A DNA stretch of 64,000 nucleotides, taken from the NCBI GenBank assembly GCA_043753895.1, contig JAYUWK010000150.1, forward strand, positions 7,348 through 71,347, in the 5' to 3' direction. The DNA is from WLMZ01 sp043753895 (lineage in GTDB: Bacteria > Actinomycetota > Acidimicrobiia > Acidimicrobiales > Ilumatobacteraceae). Numbering within the stretch: the stretch's first letter is position 1; each line of letters opens with the position of its first letter. Position numbers and translations under genes: made by a program. Shown here piece by piece: positions 9,254 through 18,274 of the stretch. A model generated the notes under the pieces. That model did no database searches, was not told where the DNA came from, and saw nothing but the letters and a program-made list of their open reading frames with translations.

Positions 9254-10470
9254 CGTCCACTCCCTCGGGTTTCGCGCCACGGTAGATCACGGTCGGTTGC
9301 CGGCTCGCGCGGCAGACCCAACGCCCGCTCGCCGATCACATTGCCCTGGATCTCGTCGGTGCCGCCGCCGAGACGAACCGCATATTGACCGCAGAACGTC
9401 TGCTGCCACAGGCCGTCATCGAGCGCCGACTCGCCCCACAACACACCGTTGGCACCCTGGATACTGAGCGCCAGCGCAGTCGTAGCGGCCCAGTGCCGGG
9501 CGTAGAACAACTTCATCGTGCTGGCCACCACACCGGGCATCTCACCTCGACTGATCGAGGTACGCAGGCGGTACCCCATGTACTGCAACACCGCCGCACG
9601 CGAATGCGCCTTGGCGATGCCCTGACGCACGATGGGGTCATCAGTGCGGCCGAACGAACGAGCCATCTCGATGAGTTCCTGGATGCTCCACGAGGTGTTG
9701 CCCCCGCCGATGAGCGCACGCTCGTTCGAGAGCGTCGTGTGGGCGATCTTCCAACCGGCATTGACCTCACCCACGACGTTTGCCGTAGGGATCCGAACGT
9801 CGGTCAGGAAGACCTCGTTGAAGTGCGCCACGCCGGTGATCTGGCGAAGTGGTCGCACCTCGATACCGGGGGAACGCATGTCGAGGATGAAGTACGTGAT
9901 ACCTGCGTGCTTGGGCGCATCGGGATCGGTGCGGGCGAGCAGGATCGCGTACACACTGTGCTGTGCACCAGAGGTCCACACCTTCTGGCCGTTGATCACC
10001 CATTCGTCGCCGTCGAGCACTGCGCGAGTGCCAACGTTCGCCAGATCGCTGCCGGCCTCTGGTTCGCTGAAGAGTTGGCACCAGATGTCGTCACCGCGCA
10101 ACATCGCGTCGAGATGACCGCGCTGAGCATCGGTGCCGTGCATCATCAGCGTGGGTGCCACCATGCCGTGCGCCACTGCGAACGCACCCGTGGCCACATC
10201 GAATTTGTTCTGCTCCTCGGCGAAGATGGCGGCTTGCCACGGCGTGCCGCCGCGACCGCCGAAACGTTTCGGCCACGTGAGCCCTGCCCAGCCACCGTCG
10301 TACAGCACCCGCTGCCACTGCTGGCAGGCACGAGCGTGCGTATCTTGCTCGACGTCGGTAGATGCCTGCCGGTGCCGCTTGGTGGCATCGCGTCGGGCGG
10401 CGTTCTGCTCGAGCCATCCGCGCGCCTCGGCGCGAAATACTGCCTCTTCGGATGAATCGCCGATGTCCAT
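9250..10470 (-). CDS. chsE2: Acyl-CoA dehydrogenase alpha-type subunit, ChsE2/FadE29-like
   Basis: A 406-residue FAD-binding acyl-CoA dehydrogenase: WCQLFSEPEAGSDLANVGTR, NGQKVWTSGAQ, and GGGTDEIQGNVIGERALGLP at the C-terminus. SNERA near residue 265 carries the Glu equivalent to the FER/YER motif of the other alpha subunits here. Usual alpha subunits read NEIQR; this one reads DEIQG. With ChsE1 it should form the heterotetramer that desaturates the C22 side-chain CoA ester. Start ATG at 10470 is 4 bp after the stop of the luciferase-like gene. Confidence 0.87.
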   Translation of the reverse strand: MDIGDSSEEAVFRAEARGWLEQNAARRDATKRHRQASTDVEQDTHARACQQWQRVLYDGGWAGLTWPKRFGGRGGTPWQAAIFAEEQNKFDVATGAFAVAHGMVAPTLMMHGTDAQRGHLDAMLRGDDIWCQLFSEPEAGSDLANVGTRAVLDGDEWVINGQKVWTSGAQHSVYAILLARTDPDAPKHAGITYFILDMRSPGIEVRPLRQITGVAHFNEVFLTDVRIPTANVVGEVNAGWKIAHTTLSNERALIGGGNTSWSIQELIEMARSFGRTDDPIVRQGIAKAHSRAAVLQYMGYRLRTSISRGEMPGVVASTMKLFYARHWAATTALALSIQGANGVLWGESALDDGLWQQTFCGQYAVRLGGGTDEIQGNVIGERALGLPREPATDRDLPWRETRGSGR

Positions 10471-10474
10471 GGGG

Positions 10475-11617
10475 TCAGCTGACCGCCACCGGAGTGCGGG
10501 TTCCCAGTTGCGCCTCGCGCTGACGAGTGGTGGAGTGCACGGGATCCTTGTCGAACTCGGGGAGCACGTACTTGCCAAAGGTCTCGTAGGCCTCGGTGGC
10601 GTCCTGCAACGACACATCGGTGGCAAACGTGCCGAACGCGATCTGGTCGGCGCCGATGGATTCGTAACGCTTGAGCGAGGTGATCGCTTCATCGGGCGAG
10701 CCCACCGCAATGATGCCCTTGCGGATCGCGTACTCCAACTGATCGGGCGTCGGTGGCGCAGGCACGTCGGGCCACTTCGGCTGACCATCGGAGATGGGGA
10801 AACTATCGAGGTACTTGAGCAGGAGCGCTGTGTGGTAATTACCGCGATTGTTCAGCGACACCTGGCGGGCACGGACACCATCCTCGAGCACCATCATGTC
10901 GGTGGTGACCATGATGTTGTTGTTAACGTAGCCACCGACGGGCTCGGCCTTTTCGATGTTCTTCTTGTAGATCTCGATCAGCGGGGCCAACGACTCGGGG
11001 GTGCCGAGCGTGAAGCACAACACGCCAAGGCCTAGGCGGGCGGCCTTTTCGAACGTGCCCGGCGAACCGGCTGCCACCCAGATGGGTGGGTGCGGGTTGG
11101 TGTAGGGCTTGGGCAATACATTGCGACGCGGCATCGAGAAGAACTTGCCGTCGAATGGGCCGTACTCGCCGACTCCCATCATCTTGATGATCTCTGGCAG
11201 CGTCTCGTCGTACATCTCACGGGTGACATCCATGCTCTCGATGTTGAACCCAAATACCTCGGTCGATGACGACCCGCGACCGGTGCCCCACTCGAAACGA
11301 CCCTGGCTGAGTTGATCGAGCATCGCGACCTTCTCGGCTACGCGCGATGGTGGCGAAACGTTGGGCGTGATGTTGATGATGCCCGAACCGATATGAATGT
11401 TCTTCGTGCGCGCCAGCGCATAGGCCATGAACGCTTCGCTGGCAGACAGGTGCGAGTACTCGTCGAGGAAGTGATGCTCACTCACCCACGCGTATTTGAA
11501 ACCAACTCGGTCGGCCACCTCGATGATGGCCAGTTCTTCGCGCAGGACCTCCTGCTCGGTGCGTTCACCGCGCCGATGCATCGGGTGATACATCTGATTG
11601 AAGAGCCCGAATTCCAC
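10475..11617 (-). CDS. Luciferase-like monooxygenase/oxidoreductase (FMN or F420)
   Basis: A 380-residue TIM-barrel bacterial-luciferase-family protein. Typical family blocks are VSEHHFLDEY near residue 44, a hydrophobic TKNIHIGSGI strand, and GRFEWGTGRGSSSTEVFGF near 110. It uses reduced flavin or coenzyme F420; the sequence alone does not tell which. It is the first gene of the igr-like operon, 4 bp upstream of chsE2, so a role in sterol side-chain metabolism is likely, but mycobacterial igr operons do not contain it. The start is GTG at 11617, preceded by a G-rich stretch (GGGGG). Confidence 0.8.
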   Translation of the reverse strand: MEFGLFNQMYHPMHRRGERTEQEVLREELAIIEVADRVGFKYAWVSEHHFLDEYSHLSASEAFMAYALARTKNIHIGSGIINITPNVSPPSRVAEKVAMLDQLSQGRFEWGTGRGSSSTEVFGFNIESMDVTREMYDETLPEIIKMMGVGEYGPFDGKFFSMPRRNVLPKPYTNPHPPIWVAAGSPGTFEKAARLGLGVLCFTLGTPESLAPLIEIYKKNIEKAEPVGGYVNNNIMVTTDMMVLEDGVRARQVSLNNRGNYHTALLLKYLDSFPISDGQPKWPDVPAPPTPDQLEYAIRKGIIAVGSPDEAITSLKRYESIGADQIAFGTFATDVSLQDATEAYETFGKYVLPEFDKDPVHSTTRQREAQLGTRTPVAVS

Positions 11618-11684
11618 GATGTACCCCCACGGCCGTCACGCGCGCCTGCGCGAGCGGTGAAGCGTAACGTAATGGATGGCATTA
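11618..11684. promoter_or_regulatory. Upstream region of the chsE/chsH/ltp2 operon with a TAATG-N5-CATTA inverted repeat
   Basis: The region just upstream of the luciferase-like gene should hold the promoter of the whole minus-strand operon. It contains TAATG-GATGG-CATTA (11670-11684), a different palindrome from the nine-copy repeat but with the same 5-bp spacing. No copy of the main operator is found here. Role is inferred only from position. Confidence 0.35.
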
Positions 11685-11708
11685 GCCAAACGCCGAGCGA
11701 ACGACGTT

Positions 11709-11741
11709 GATGCCTCGTGGATGCCTCGTGGATGCCTCGTG
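11709..11741. repeat. Three perfect 11-bp tandem repeats
   Basis: The unit GATGCCTCGTG occurs three times head to tail (11709, 11720, 11731) in the gap between two minus-strand operons. No coding potential is obvious. Copy number may vary between strains. Confidence 0.9.
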
Positions 11742-11750
11742 AAGACGTCC

Positions 11751-11791
11751 GTGAATGCTCAGCGCATGTCAACCCTGCGCTCAGCATTCAC
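11751..11791. terminator. Long stem-loop between operons
   Basis: Arms GTGAATGCTCAGCGCA and TGCGCTCAGCATTCAC are complementary at 15 of 16 positions around a 9-bp loop. It lies 50 bp downstream of the CoA-transferase stop (11841) on the minus strand. No T-run follows, so it could be a Rho-type or processing hairpin rather than a classical terminator. Confidence 0.5.
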
Positions 11792-11798
11792 GAAGAAC

Positions 11799-11846
11799 CG
11801 GGCGTCGATCCGGGGGTGGATCCGGACGTCGACCCGGAGGTCAGCC
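11799..11846. repeat. Four degenerate 12-bp tandem repeats
   Basis: Units CGGGCGTCGATC, CGGGGGTGGATC, CGGACGTCGACC and CGGAGGTCAGCC run head to tail. The last one covers the stop codon of the CoA-transferase gene. Together with the triplet repeat and the stem-loop they make a 140-bp repeat-rich gap. Confidence 0.8.
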
Positions 11847-13088
11847 CAGCGTTCCGGCGGCGCGTAACGCAGCGAGGCGCTCGGCGTCGTAGCCGAGCAC
11901 ACGCCGTAGAACCTCGTCGGTGTGCTGGCCGATGGTCGGCGCCACGGCGGGTACCGGGAGTTCTTCGCCCTCGATGTGCAGCGGAAACAGCAACTGTTCG
12001 CAGCCGGTCTGTTCCATGGTGGTCCACGTGAACCGGTTGACGAACTGTGGGTCGGCAATCACCGACTCGGGCGTGTTCACAGGGGCGATGGTGGTGTTGT
12101 GGTCACTCGCAAACTGCAGCCATTCGGCTGAGGTTCGTGTTCGGAAGATATTGCGCAGCTCGGTCTGCAGCGTGATGTTGCCGAGCGCATGGTCGGCGTA
12201 CTGGCTGCCCGGGTACTGCTCGAAGAGATCGGCGCGACCGACCCCCACGCAGAAGTTCTTCCAGAACGACTGCTCGCTGGCCATCAACAACACATGACCA
12301 TCGGAAGACTCGTAGAACTGATACCGCACGCCGTCCCACATGCCACCGAGGCCGGGCTTGCGACGCGCAAAGTTGTCGCTGCTGTTCCCCGTGACCCGCT
12401 CGGCAGGCTGCTCATATGCCTTCCAACTCTCGATTCGGTACCAGTCGAAATACGCCGCTGCGTCGCTCTGGGCGATCTCCATATACGCACCCTCACCAGT
12501 GGTGCGAGCCCGAACGAGCGCGGCGAGAACGGCCATCGCGCCGAACGCAGGACCCGCAGTGATACCGATGTTGGTTTGATCGGGGGTGCGGCAGAAGCCG
12601 TCCGCATCGACTACCGGGTTGATCTGGCCTGCCCAGGAATCGAAGGCCACGCCATGCGCTGGCAGGTCTCGGTACGGTCCGGTGGCGCCATAACCGCTGA
12701 TGCTGCAGAACACGATGGCCGGGTTGATGGCGCGCAGGCGTTCGTGGGTGAAGCCGCGCTTGTCGAGAAAGCCCGGTCGCATCGCCTCGATGACGACATC
12801 GGACTTCGCGATGAGTTCGGTCAGCACGGCGTCGGCCTCGGGTGTCTTGAGATCGAGCACCAACGACTCCTTGCCGCGATTGACGTGCAGGTGCAACAAG
12901 GATGTGCCTTCGATGATGGGCCACGTCATCTGGCGCACATAGTCACCCGACGGCGCCTCGATCTTGATGACTTCTGCACCGAAGTCCACCAAATGACCTG
13001 CGAGGGCGGCCGGCCCGAGCAACGACAAATCGAGCACCCGAACGCCTGCGAGCAGCCCACCGCCCAGTGTTTTTGCTTCAAACGACAC
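11841..13088 (-). CDS. CaiB/BaiF family CoA-transferase
   Basis: A 415-residue class III CoA-transferase. The N-terminal Rossmann half has GVRVLDLSLLGPAALAGHLVDFGAEVIKIE. IAQSD near residue 205 carries the Asp expected to form the acyl/CoA mixed anhydride. It moves CoA between acids or racemises a branched acyl-CoA; the acceptor is unknown. The GTG start at 13088 has GGAG 7 bp upstream. It follows the luciferase-like gene 13104-14090 by 15 bp and probably shares its transcript. One of three CaiB/AMACR-type genes in the window. Confidence 0.87.
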   Translation of the reverse strand: MSFEAKTLGGGLLAGVRVLDLSLLGPAALAGHLVDFGAEVIKIEAPSGDYVRQMTWPIIEGTSLLHLHVNRGKESLVLDLKTPEADAVLTELIAKSDVVIEAMRPGFLDKRGFTHERLRAINPAIVFCSISGYGATGPYRDLPAHGVAFDSWAGQINPVVDADGFCRTPDQTNIGITAGPAFGAMAVLAALVRARTTGEGAYMEIAQSDAAAYFDWYRIESWKAYEQPAERVTGNSSDNFARRKPGLGGMWDGVRYQFYESSDGHVLLMASEQSFWKNFCVGVGRADLFEQYPGSQYADHALGNITLQTELRNIFRTRTSAEWLQFASDHNTTIAPVNTPESVIADPQFVNRFTWTTMEQTGCEQLLFPLHIEGEELPVPAVAPTIGQHTDEVLRRVLGYDAERLAALRAAGTLG

Positions 13089-13103
13089 GACACGCTCCAG
13101 ATC

Positions 13104-14090
13104 TCATTGCGCACCGGTGAGGTGCGGTAACACATCATGTTCAAACAATCGCAGGGCGCGCCAAGCCAGGTCGGGAGGAATTCCGCCGAGCATGGGGTGC
13201 AGCAGCACGAACGCCCACGGACCTGCGGCCTCGATCTCGGCGATCAGCATCTCAGGAGTGAGCACGCGGTACATGCCCCGGTCGCGGACTTCGTCGATGC
13301 CCGTTGCCGGCTCGTACATACCGTCGAGACCGGCGTCGCGCATCCACCGCCCGTAGGCATTGGTCTCGTAGAGGAAGTACTCCCCGACCTCACGCCACCC
13401 CTTCTCGACGTCGTCGGCCAGGGTGAAGTTGGCAATGCCGGCACCCAGGTAGGGACCCGGATCAGCATTGCCGAGCGCGATGCGTTCGTCGCGATAGAAC
13501 GTCCATACCTCGGGCAGGCTCGGCACGAATCCGTCGGCGATACGCGCCGCTCGGCGTGCCGCCGCCGGCGTGCTGCCGCCCAACGACAACCGGGGTCCAC
13601 CGACACGATCTGGCTTCGGCGTGATTCGCACGGTTCGACCATCGAGATCGAAGGCGTCGCCGCTGAACGCCTGACGCAGCACCTCGATCGCCGTCGTCGT
13701 GCGGCGCGCCCGTTCGGCCAGGGCCACATCGAACATCGCAAATTCGTCGGCGACATAGCCGTTGGCCAACACGAGATCGAGCCTGCCACCGCTGATGAGA
13801 TCCACGACCGACGCGTCTTCGGCAAGACGCAGGGGATCGTGCAAGGGCGCAACGATCGCAGAGACCATGATGCGCAGCGAGCGGGTACGCGCCGCAACCG
13901 CACCAGCCATCACGAGTGGACTGGGTAGGTATCCATCGAGGCTGCCATGGTGCTCGGACAACACCAGCATCATGAAACCTTGGTCGTCAGCCCACTCGGC
14001 CATGTCGAGTCCGGCGCTGTAGCGCTGGGTCATCGAGGTGCCGGCGAAGGCTGGATTACGGAAGTCGAATCGAAGGCCAAAGAACGGCAT
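13104..14090 (-). CDS. Luciferase-like monooxygenase/oxidoreductase
   Basis: A 328-residue luciferase-family protein: VLSEHHGSLDGYLPSPLVMAGAVAART near residue 47, then VVDLISGGRLDLVLANGY near 95, which are standard family blocks. ATG at 14090 is chosen because AAAGGGGA stands about 6 bp upstream; the open frame continues to 14219 without support. It is divergent from the YihY gene and followed by the CoA-transferase. Substrate unknown; context suggests lipid or steroid oxidation. Confidence 0.82.
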   Translation of the reverse strand: MPFFGLRFDFRNPAFAGTSMTQRYSAGLDMAEWADDQGFMMLVLSEHHGSLDGYLPSPLVMAGAVAARTRSLRIMVSAIVAPLHDPLRLAEDASVVDLISGGRLDLVLANGYVADEFAMFDVALAERARRTTTAIEVLRQAFSGDAFDLDGRTVRITPKPDRVGGPRLSLGGSTPAAARRAARIADGFVPSLPEVWTFYRDERIALGNADPGPYLGAGIANFTLADDVEKGWREVGEYFLYETNAYGRWMRDAGLDGMYEPATGIDEVRDRGMYRVLTPEMLIAEIEAAGPWAFVLLHPMLGGIPPDLAWRALRLFEHDVLPHLTGAQ

Positions 14091-14170
14091 CGAAGTCCCC
14101 TTTCCGTGCACATGGCGACTTGTTCGTCGACGCCTCCCGGTTCCCGCCGGGTGCTGGCAAGATAGACGAC

Positions 14171-15079
14171 GTGAGCGGCGATCGACCACCCGGGGCCATG
14201 CCCGGCGAGGACGCGCCACACGATGATCGATGGCGCCAGCGTAGAGAGCGGTTCATGGCGCTGCGCGCCGTCGACATTCCCACGTCGATTGTGCAGCGCT
14301 TCTTTCAAATCGAGGGCATTCGCAAGGCGATGCTGATGGCGTTCAACCTCTTCATTTCGATCATCCCGTTGATCATCATCACGTTTGCCTACGTCTCGCG
14401 GGTGCGCCGACGGATCTCACTCAGCCAGGTCTTCAACGAGCAATTCCACCTGCATGGAGAAACTGCTGCGATCGTCATCCGGGCCTTTCCGCCCACGTAC
14501 AACATCATCAAGATCGCATCGATCATCGCCATCGTCTCGTTCGCGCTCGGCGGCATCGATGTCGGGTCTGTCTTCCAGAGCACCTTCGCCGACGCGTGGG
14601 GCGTCCCGCGCCTGCGTGGCTGGCGCGGCTCCGCACGCGGCGTGGTCTGGTTCGTGATGGTCTTCGCGACGTTCGGCATGAGCCAGATCCTGCAGCGGAT
14701 ACCGGCCAAGAACGGCCCCCTCCTGTACGTCGTGACGGTCCCGATGGTGATGGTGATGAACTACGGATTCTGGTTGATCACTCCGCGCCTGCTCCTCGAC
14801 AAGCCCCTTGCCTGGCGGGACCTACGGCCCGGTGCCATCCTGGGCATGGTGGGCAGTACCGCTCTCTGGGCGGCATCACAGATCATCCTCCCCGGTTGGT
14901 TCAGTTGGTACGGCACCGGATTTGGTGGTGTGGGTATCGCGCTCGCGCTCTTGAGTTGGACCTACGTGGTCAGCATCGTCTGGGTGATCATGGTGGTCAT
15001 CTCAGCGATCATGTGGGAACGATCTGCAACGCTCGACGAGGTCGTTGATCTCGTCGATCAAGACATCGTCGGCATCTAA
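14171..15079 (+). CDS. YihY/BrkB-like integral membrane protein
   Basis: A roughly 300-residue inner-membrane protein with about six hydrophobic segments: LMAFNLFISIIPLIIITFAY near residue 57, then IIKIASIIAIVSFALGG, VVWFVMVFATFG, LYVVTVPMVMVMNYGFW and two near the end. This layout fits the YihY/virulence-factor-BrkB family, whose transported substrate is uncertain. The start is unsure: GTG 14171, ATG 14198 and ATG 14255 are all in frame and none has a strong ribosome-binding site. It stands alone between minus-strand catabolic genes, and transport of a catabolite is only a guess. Confidence 0.72.
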   Translation: MSGDRPPGAMPGEDAPHDDRWRQRRERFMALRAVDIPTSIVQRFFQIEGIRKAMLMAFNLFISIIPLIIITFAYVSRVRRRISLSQVFNEQFHLHGETAAIVIRAFPPTYNIIKIASIIAIVSFALGGIDVGSVFQSTFADAWGVPRLRGWRGSARGVVWFVMVFATFGMSQILQRIPAKNGPLLYVVTVPMVMVMNYGFWLITPRLLLDKPLAWRDLRPGAILGMVGSTALWAASQIILPGWFSWYGTGFGGVGIALALLSWTYVVSIVWVIMVVISAIMWERSATLDEVVDLVDQDIVGI

Positions 15080-15101
15080 AACCGATGCCGCTTGAAGGTG
15101 C

Positions 15102-16247
15102 TCACCGACGCATGCGTGGCAGGCCGAGGTGACGCTCGGCGATGTTGTTCCGGTTGATCTCGCTGGTGCCCCCGTAAATCGTGGTCACCGGCGAGTGCCG
15201 AGCGTCGTACTCGATCCAGCCATCTGCCGCTGCACCCGGTTGTTGCAACTGCAACAAGCCCTCTGCCCCGGCCATCTCCTGGAACCATCGTGAGGCTTTC
15301 TGGTACGCCTCGCTGGCGAACACCTTGGTCATCGAGCCCTCAAGGCCCGGTAGGCCGCCCGACGCCGCAATCCACGCAGAGCGTTGAGTGAGTAGTGCTG
15401 CGACGTGGTTGTCGATCGCCACCCGAGCGAGCTTCTCACGCACCGCAGGTTCGTCAATACGGCCGGAATCCTCGGCCCAACGAGCGGTGTGACGGAGAAG
15501 GGCAACACCGGGATTCGTGCCGCCCATGACACCGCGCTCGTACGACAGGGCGACGCCCATCACCCGCCAACCACCGTTCACCTCGCCGAGCACACAGTTG
15601 TCGCCGACGCGGACATCCTCGTAGAACGTGGCATTCGTGCGCTCGGTGGCCATGGTGTGCACCGGATCGACCCGGACTCCAGGGGTGTCCATGGGCACCA
15701 AGAACATGGTGAGCCCGTGGTGACGCGGCAGCGAAGCATCGGTACGCGCAAGCAGGATCACCCAACGCGCCTCATGAGCCATCGTGGTCCACATCTTCGC
15801 GCCGTTGATGACCCATTGGTCGCCATCACGAACGGCGCGAGTGGTGAGTGCCGACAAATCACTGCCCGCGTCGGGTTCGCTGTAGCCGAGGCAAATGAGT
15901 GCCTCACCCGAGGTGACTGCAGGAATGACCCGGGCCTTTTGCTCGGACGTACCGACATGATGCACGACGCCTGCGATCATCACGGCCATTGCCAATGCGT
16001 CGAGGGGTGCCCCGGCCTTCTCCATCTCGTTGAACAACACCCACAACTCGATCGGGTCCCCGGCACCCAGACCTGGGACCGCGCGCTCGACGAGACCCGC
16101 TGAGGCAAGCGCGCGGTTGAGCGCGGGGTTGTTGAACGTGCCCGATGCGTGCTGTTGGTGTTCGGTATCGGCCGTGTGATGCGCTGCGATAATGTCGCGA
16201 ACCTGGGCGCGATATGCCTGCACTGCGGGTGACAGAGTGAAGTCCAC
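15102..16247 (-). CDS. Acyl-CoA dehydrogenase, alpha-type subunit
   Basis: A 381-residue FAD-type acyl-CoA dehydrogenase: CLGYSEPDAGSDLSALTTR, NGAKMWTTMAHEARW, SYERGVMGG with the probable base Glu near residue 245, and TIYGGTSEINRNNIAERHLGLP at the end. It is paired with the beta-type gene immediately upstream, as in steroid alpha2beta2 dehydrogenases. GTG at 16247 (reading VDFTLSPAV) begins 2 bp past the partner's stop; GTG 16256 and ATG 16267 are in-frame alternatives. The specific substrate is not assignable; it may be a FadE17/18-like pair. Confidence 0.85.
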   Translation of the reverse strand: MDFTLSPAVQAYRAQVRDIIAAHHTADTEHQQHASGTFNNPALNRALASAGLVERAVPGLGAGDPIELWVLFNEMEKAGAPLDALAMAVMIAGVVHHVGTSEQKARVIPAVTSGEALICLGYSEPDAGSDLSALTTRAVRDGDQWVINGAKMWTTMAHEARWVILLARTDASLPRHHGLTMFLVPMDTPGVRVDPVHTMATERTNATFYEDVRVGDNCVLGEVNGGWRVMGVALSYERGVMGGTNPGVALLRHTARWAEDSGRIDEPAVREKLARVAIDNHVAALLTQRSAWIAASGGLPGLEGSMTKVFASEAYQKASRWFQEMAGAEGLLQLQQPGAAADGWIEYDARHSPVTTIYGGTSEINRNNIAERHLGLPRMRR

Positions 16248-16248
16248 G

Positions 16249-17259
16249 TCAGTCACCACCCACTGCATCGGATGGGTGCTTCGGCCACAGTCGGTCAGCC
16301 AACGAGTGGCACTCGAGCGCCGGATCACCCTGCACCAGCGACCACCCGCGGGCGCGCCGATAGTAGAGCTGGATGTCGTATTCCTCCGCAAAGCCATAGC
16401 CACCATGGAAGTGCAGACTGCGAGCCGTGGCATCGGTGGCCGTTTCGCCACAGAACAGCAACGCCATCGATGCCAACGCGAGCGGGTCGGTGATGTCGTT
16501 GTGAGCAACGTCGCACGAACCCAAAGCATCTGCATCGAGCGTCGCCGCCGCATGATGGGTGAGCAGTCGAGCGCCATCGATACGGCCCGGGAGGTCGGCG
16601 AGACCGTGTTGCACGGCTTGGAACGAGCCGATCGGAACACCGAACTGGTGACGCTGCTGTACATACTCGACGGCCATTTCGAGCGCAGCGACAGACAGGC
16701 CCACGAGCATTGCTGCCGTCAGCACCTTCCACTCTGCGTTGACGCGCTCGAACAATGTGCGGTCGCCCAGCACCGCGAGTTCCCCGATACGCGCGCTGCG
16801 ATCTGCCAACGGCGCACTGGCGTGGTTTTGCGGGCCGATCATTGGCGGCGGCGAACTGATCGCAACGAACTCGTCGCGATCGAAACCAATCACGACATCG
16901 GCCACCGCACCGGCGGGCACGACGCGCCACATGGCCCGATCGTCGCTCACCCGGGGCGCGAATGCACCGATCGAATCCCCTGCGAGAAGCGAGGGCCACC
17001 GGAGCATACGCGATACCACCGCGTGTTCGGCAAAAGGAACGGGTGCTGCCCAACGCCCGGCGGCCTCGGCGATCACACAGAGGTCGGACATGGTTGGATC
17101 GCTGCCCCACACCTCCATCGCGTTGAGCGACGACCAGAGCGTCGGATCGAAACCGAGTGGCTCAGCGCGGCGCACGACTGCGCTCGACGACTCGCGCCGG
17201 AAGAACTGACCAAACGCCTCGGCCAGCACAGATTGATCGGGTGAGAGCGCGAGTTCCAC
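16249..17259 (-). CDS. Acyl-CoA dehydrogenase, beta-type subunit
   Basis: A 336-residue acyl-CoA dehydrogenase homologue. RHQFGVPIGSFQAVQHGLADL near residue 215 and LHFHGGYGFAEEYDIQLYYRRA near 300 mark the beta-type fold. It lacks the NEIQR and x-E-R motifs of the alpha subunits. The sequence is divergent in the N-terminal half, with few recognisable FAD contacts. It starts with GTG 6 bp after the quinone oxidoreductase stop and ends beside the alpha subunit, so the three genes form one operon. Confidence 0.82.
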   Translation of the reverse strand: MELALSPDQSVLAEAFGQFFRRESSSAVVRRAEPLGFDPTLWSSLNAMEVWGSDPTMSDLCVIAEAAGRWAAPVPFAEHAVVSRMLRWPSLLAGDSIGAFAPRVSDDRAMWRVVPAGAVADVVIGFDRDEFVAISSPPPMIGPQNHASAPLADRSARIGELAVLGDRTLFERVNAEWKVLTAAMLVGLSVAALEMAVEYVQQRHQFGVPIGSFQAVQHGLADLPGRIDGARLLTHHAAATLDADALGSCDVAHNDITDPLALASMALLFCGETATDATARSLHFHGGYGFAEEYDIQLYYRRARGWSLVQGDPALECHSLADRLWPKHPSDAVGGD

Positions 17260-17265
17260 GGTGAG

Positions 17266-18237
17266 TTACGGAACCAAGACGGCTTTGCCGACGACCTTGC
17301 GCTGCTGCTGATCTGCCAGAGCCTGGGCGGCGTGATCGAAGGGATAGCTGACGGGCTCCACCGGCTGCACCGACCCTGACTCGATGAGTGCGATCAACTG
17401 CGCCACGAGCTCTTGATTGGCAGCTGGATTGCGCCCCACCCAAGCACCCCAATCGACACCCGTGACCCGACGATTACGCAGCAGGATCTGGTTCGCCGGG
17501 AGCTTGGGGATCTCGCCGGAGGCGAAGCCGATCACGATGAACTGCCCGTCTTCGCGCAACGCGCGGAGACACTGCTCGGCGAGCCGACCACCGACGGGGT
17601 CATAGACAGCGTCGACGCCATCGCCGCTGATCTCCTGAGCCCGGGCCTTGACGTCGTCGTTGATGGAGTCGATGACCGCAACCGCTCCGCGGCTGAGGGC
17701 CATCTCGCGCTTGTCGGGCGACGACGCTGCGGCAATCACCTGCAGGCCGAGAGCGCGTCCGACATCGACCGCGGCAAGCCCAACACCACCACCGGCACCC
17801 AACACCAACAGCCACTGCCCGGCTTGCATGTTCGCCCGATGAACGAGCGCGAAATACGCGGTCATGTAGCTCTGCATGAACGTGGCGGCCTGGCCATCGC
17901 TGAGCGACGCCGGCACGATCAGGACTCGGTTGGCCGGATACACCATTTCGGTGGCGAATCCGCCGAAACCGCTGGTGATAAGCACACGATCGCCCAGCGT
18001 CGGACGCGTGACGCCCTCACCGAGTTCGGTGACGATGCCAACGGTCTCGCCGCCGGCCACGAACGGCAACGGCGGCTTGATCTGATACAGGCCCTGCACG
18101 ATGAGTGCATCGACGAAGTTGACGCCAGCCGCAGTGACGCGGACGCGAACCTGACCTGCCGCGAGTTCCGGAGACGGAAGCTCCTCGATGGCGAGTTGTT
18201 CGAGCGGGGCGAATGAATTGCAAACGATCGCGCGCAT
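17266..18237 (-). CDS. NADPH:quinone oxidoreductase-like MDR enzyme
   Basis: A 323-residue medium-chain dehydrogenase/reductase of the zinc-free quinone-reductase type. The N-terminal substrate domain begins MRAIVCNSFAPLEQLAIEEL. The Rossmann motif GAGGGVGLAAVDVGRALG sits near residue 150, and the DPVGG stretch near 220 is family-typical. No catalytic zinc cysteines are visible. It probably reduces an enone or enoyl intermediate with NADPH. It leads the operon with the 15102/16249 dehydrogenase pair. ATG at 18237 matches the family N-terminus; the open frame runs further upstream without support. Confidence 0.85.
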   Translation of the reverse strand: MRAIVCNSFAPLEQLAIEELPSPELAAGQVRVRVTAAGVNFVDALIVQGLYQIKPPLPFVAGGETVGIVTELGEGVTRPTLGDRVLITSGFGGFATEMVYPANRVLIVPASLSDGQAATFMQSYMTAYFALVHRANMQAGQWLLVLGAGGGVGLAAVDVGRALGLQVIAAASSPDKREMALSRGAVAVIDSINDDVKARAQEISGDGVDAVYDPVGGRLAEQCLRALREDGQFIVIGFASGEIPKLPANQILLRNRRVTGVDWGAWVGRNPAANQELVAQLIALIESGSVQPVEPVSYPFDHAAQALADQQQRKVVGKAVLVP

Positions 18238-18274
18238 GGTTCGACCGTAGTCGCGCTCGGCGGTTGGCGCCGTC

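Noticed and set aside
11751..11791. Stem-loop as part of a CRISPR array
   Set aside because: The nearby repeats are 11-12 bp tandem units without spacers and no cas genes are present.
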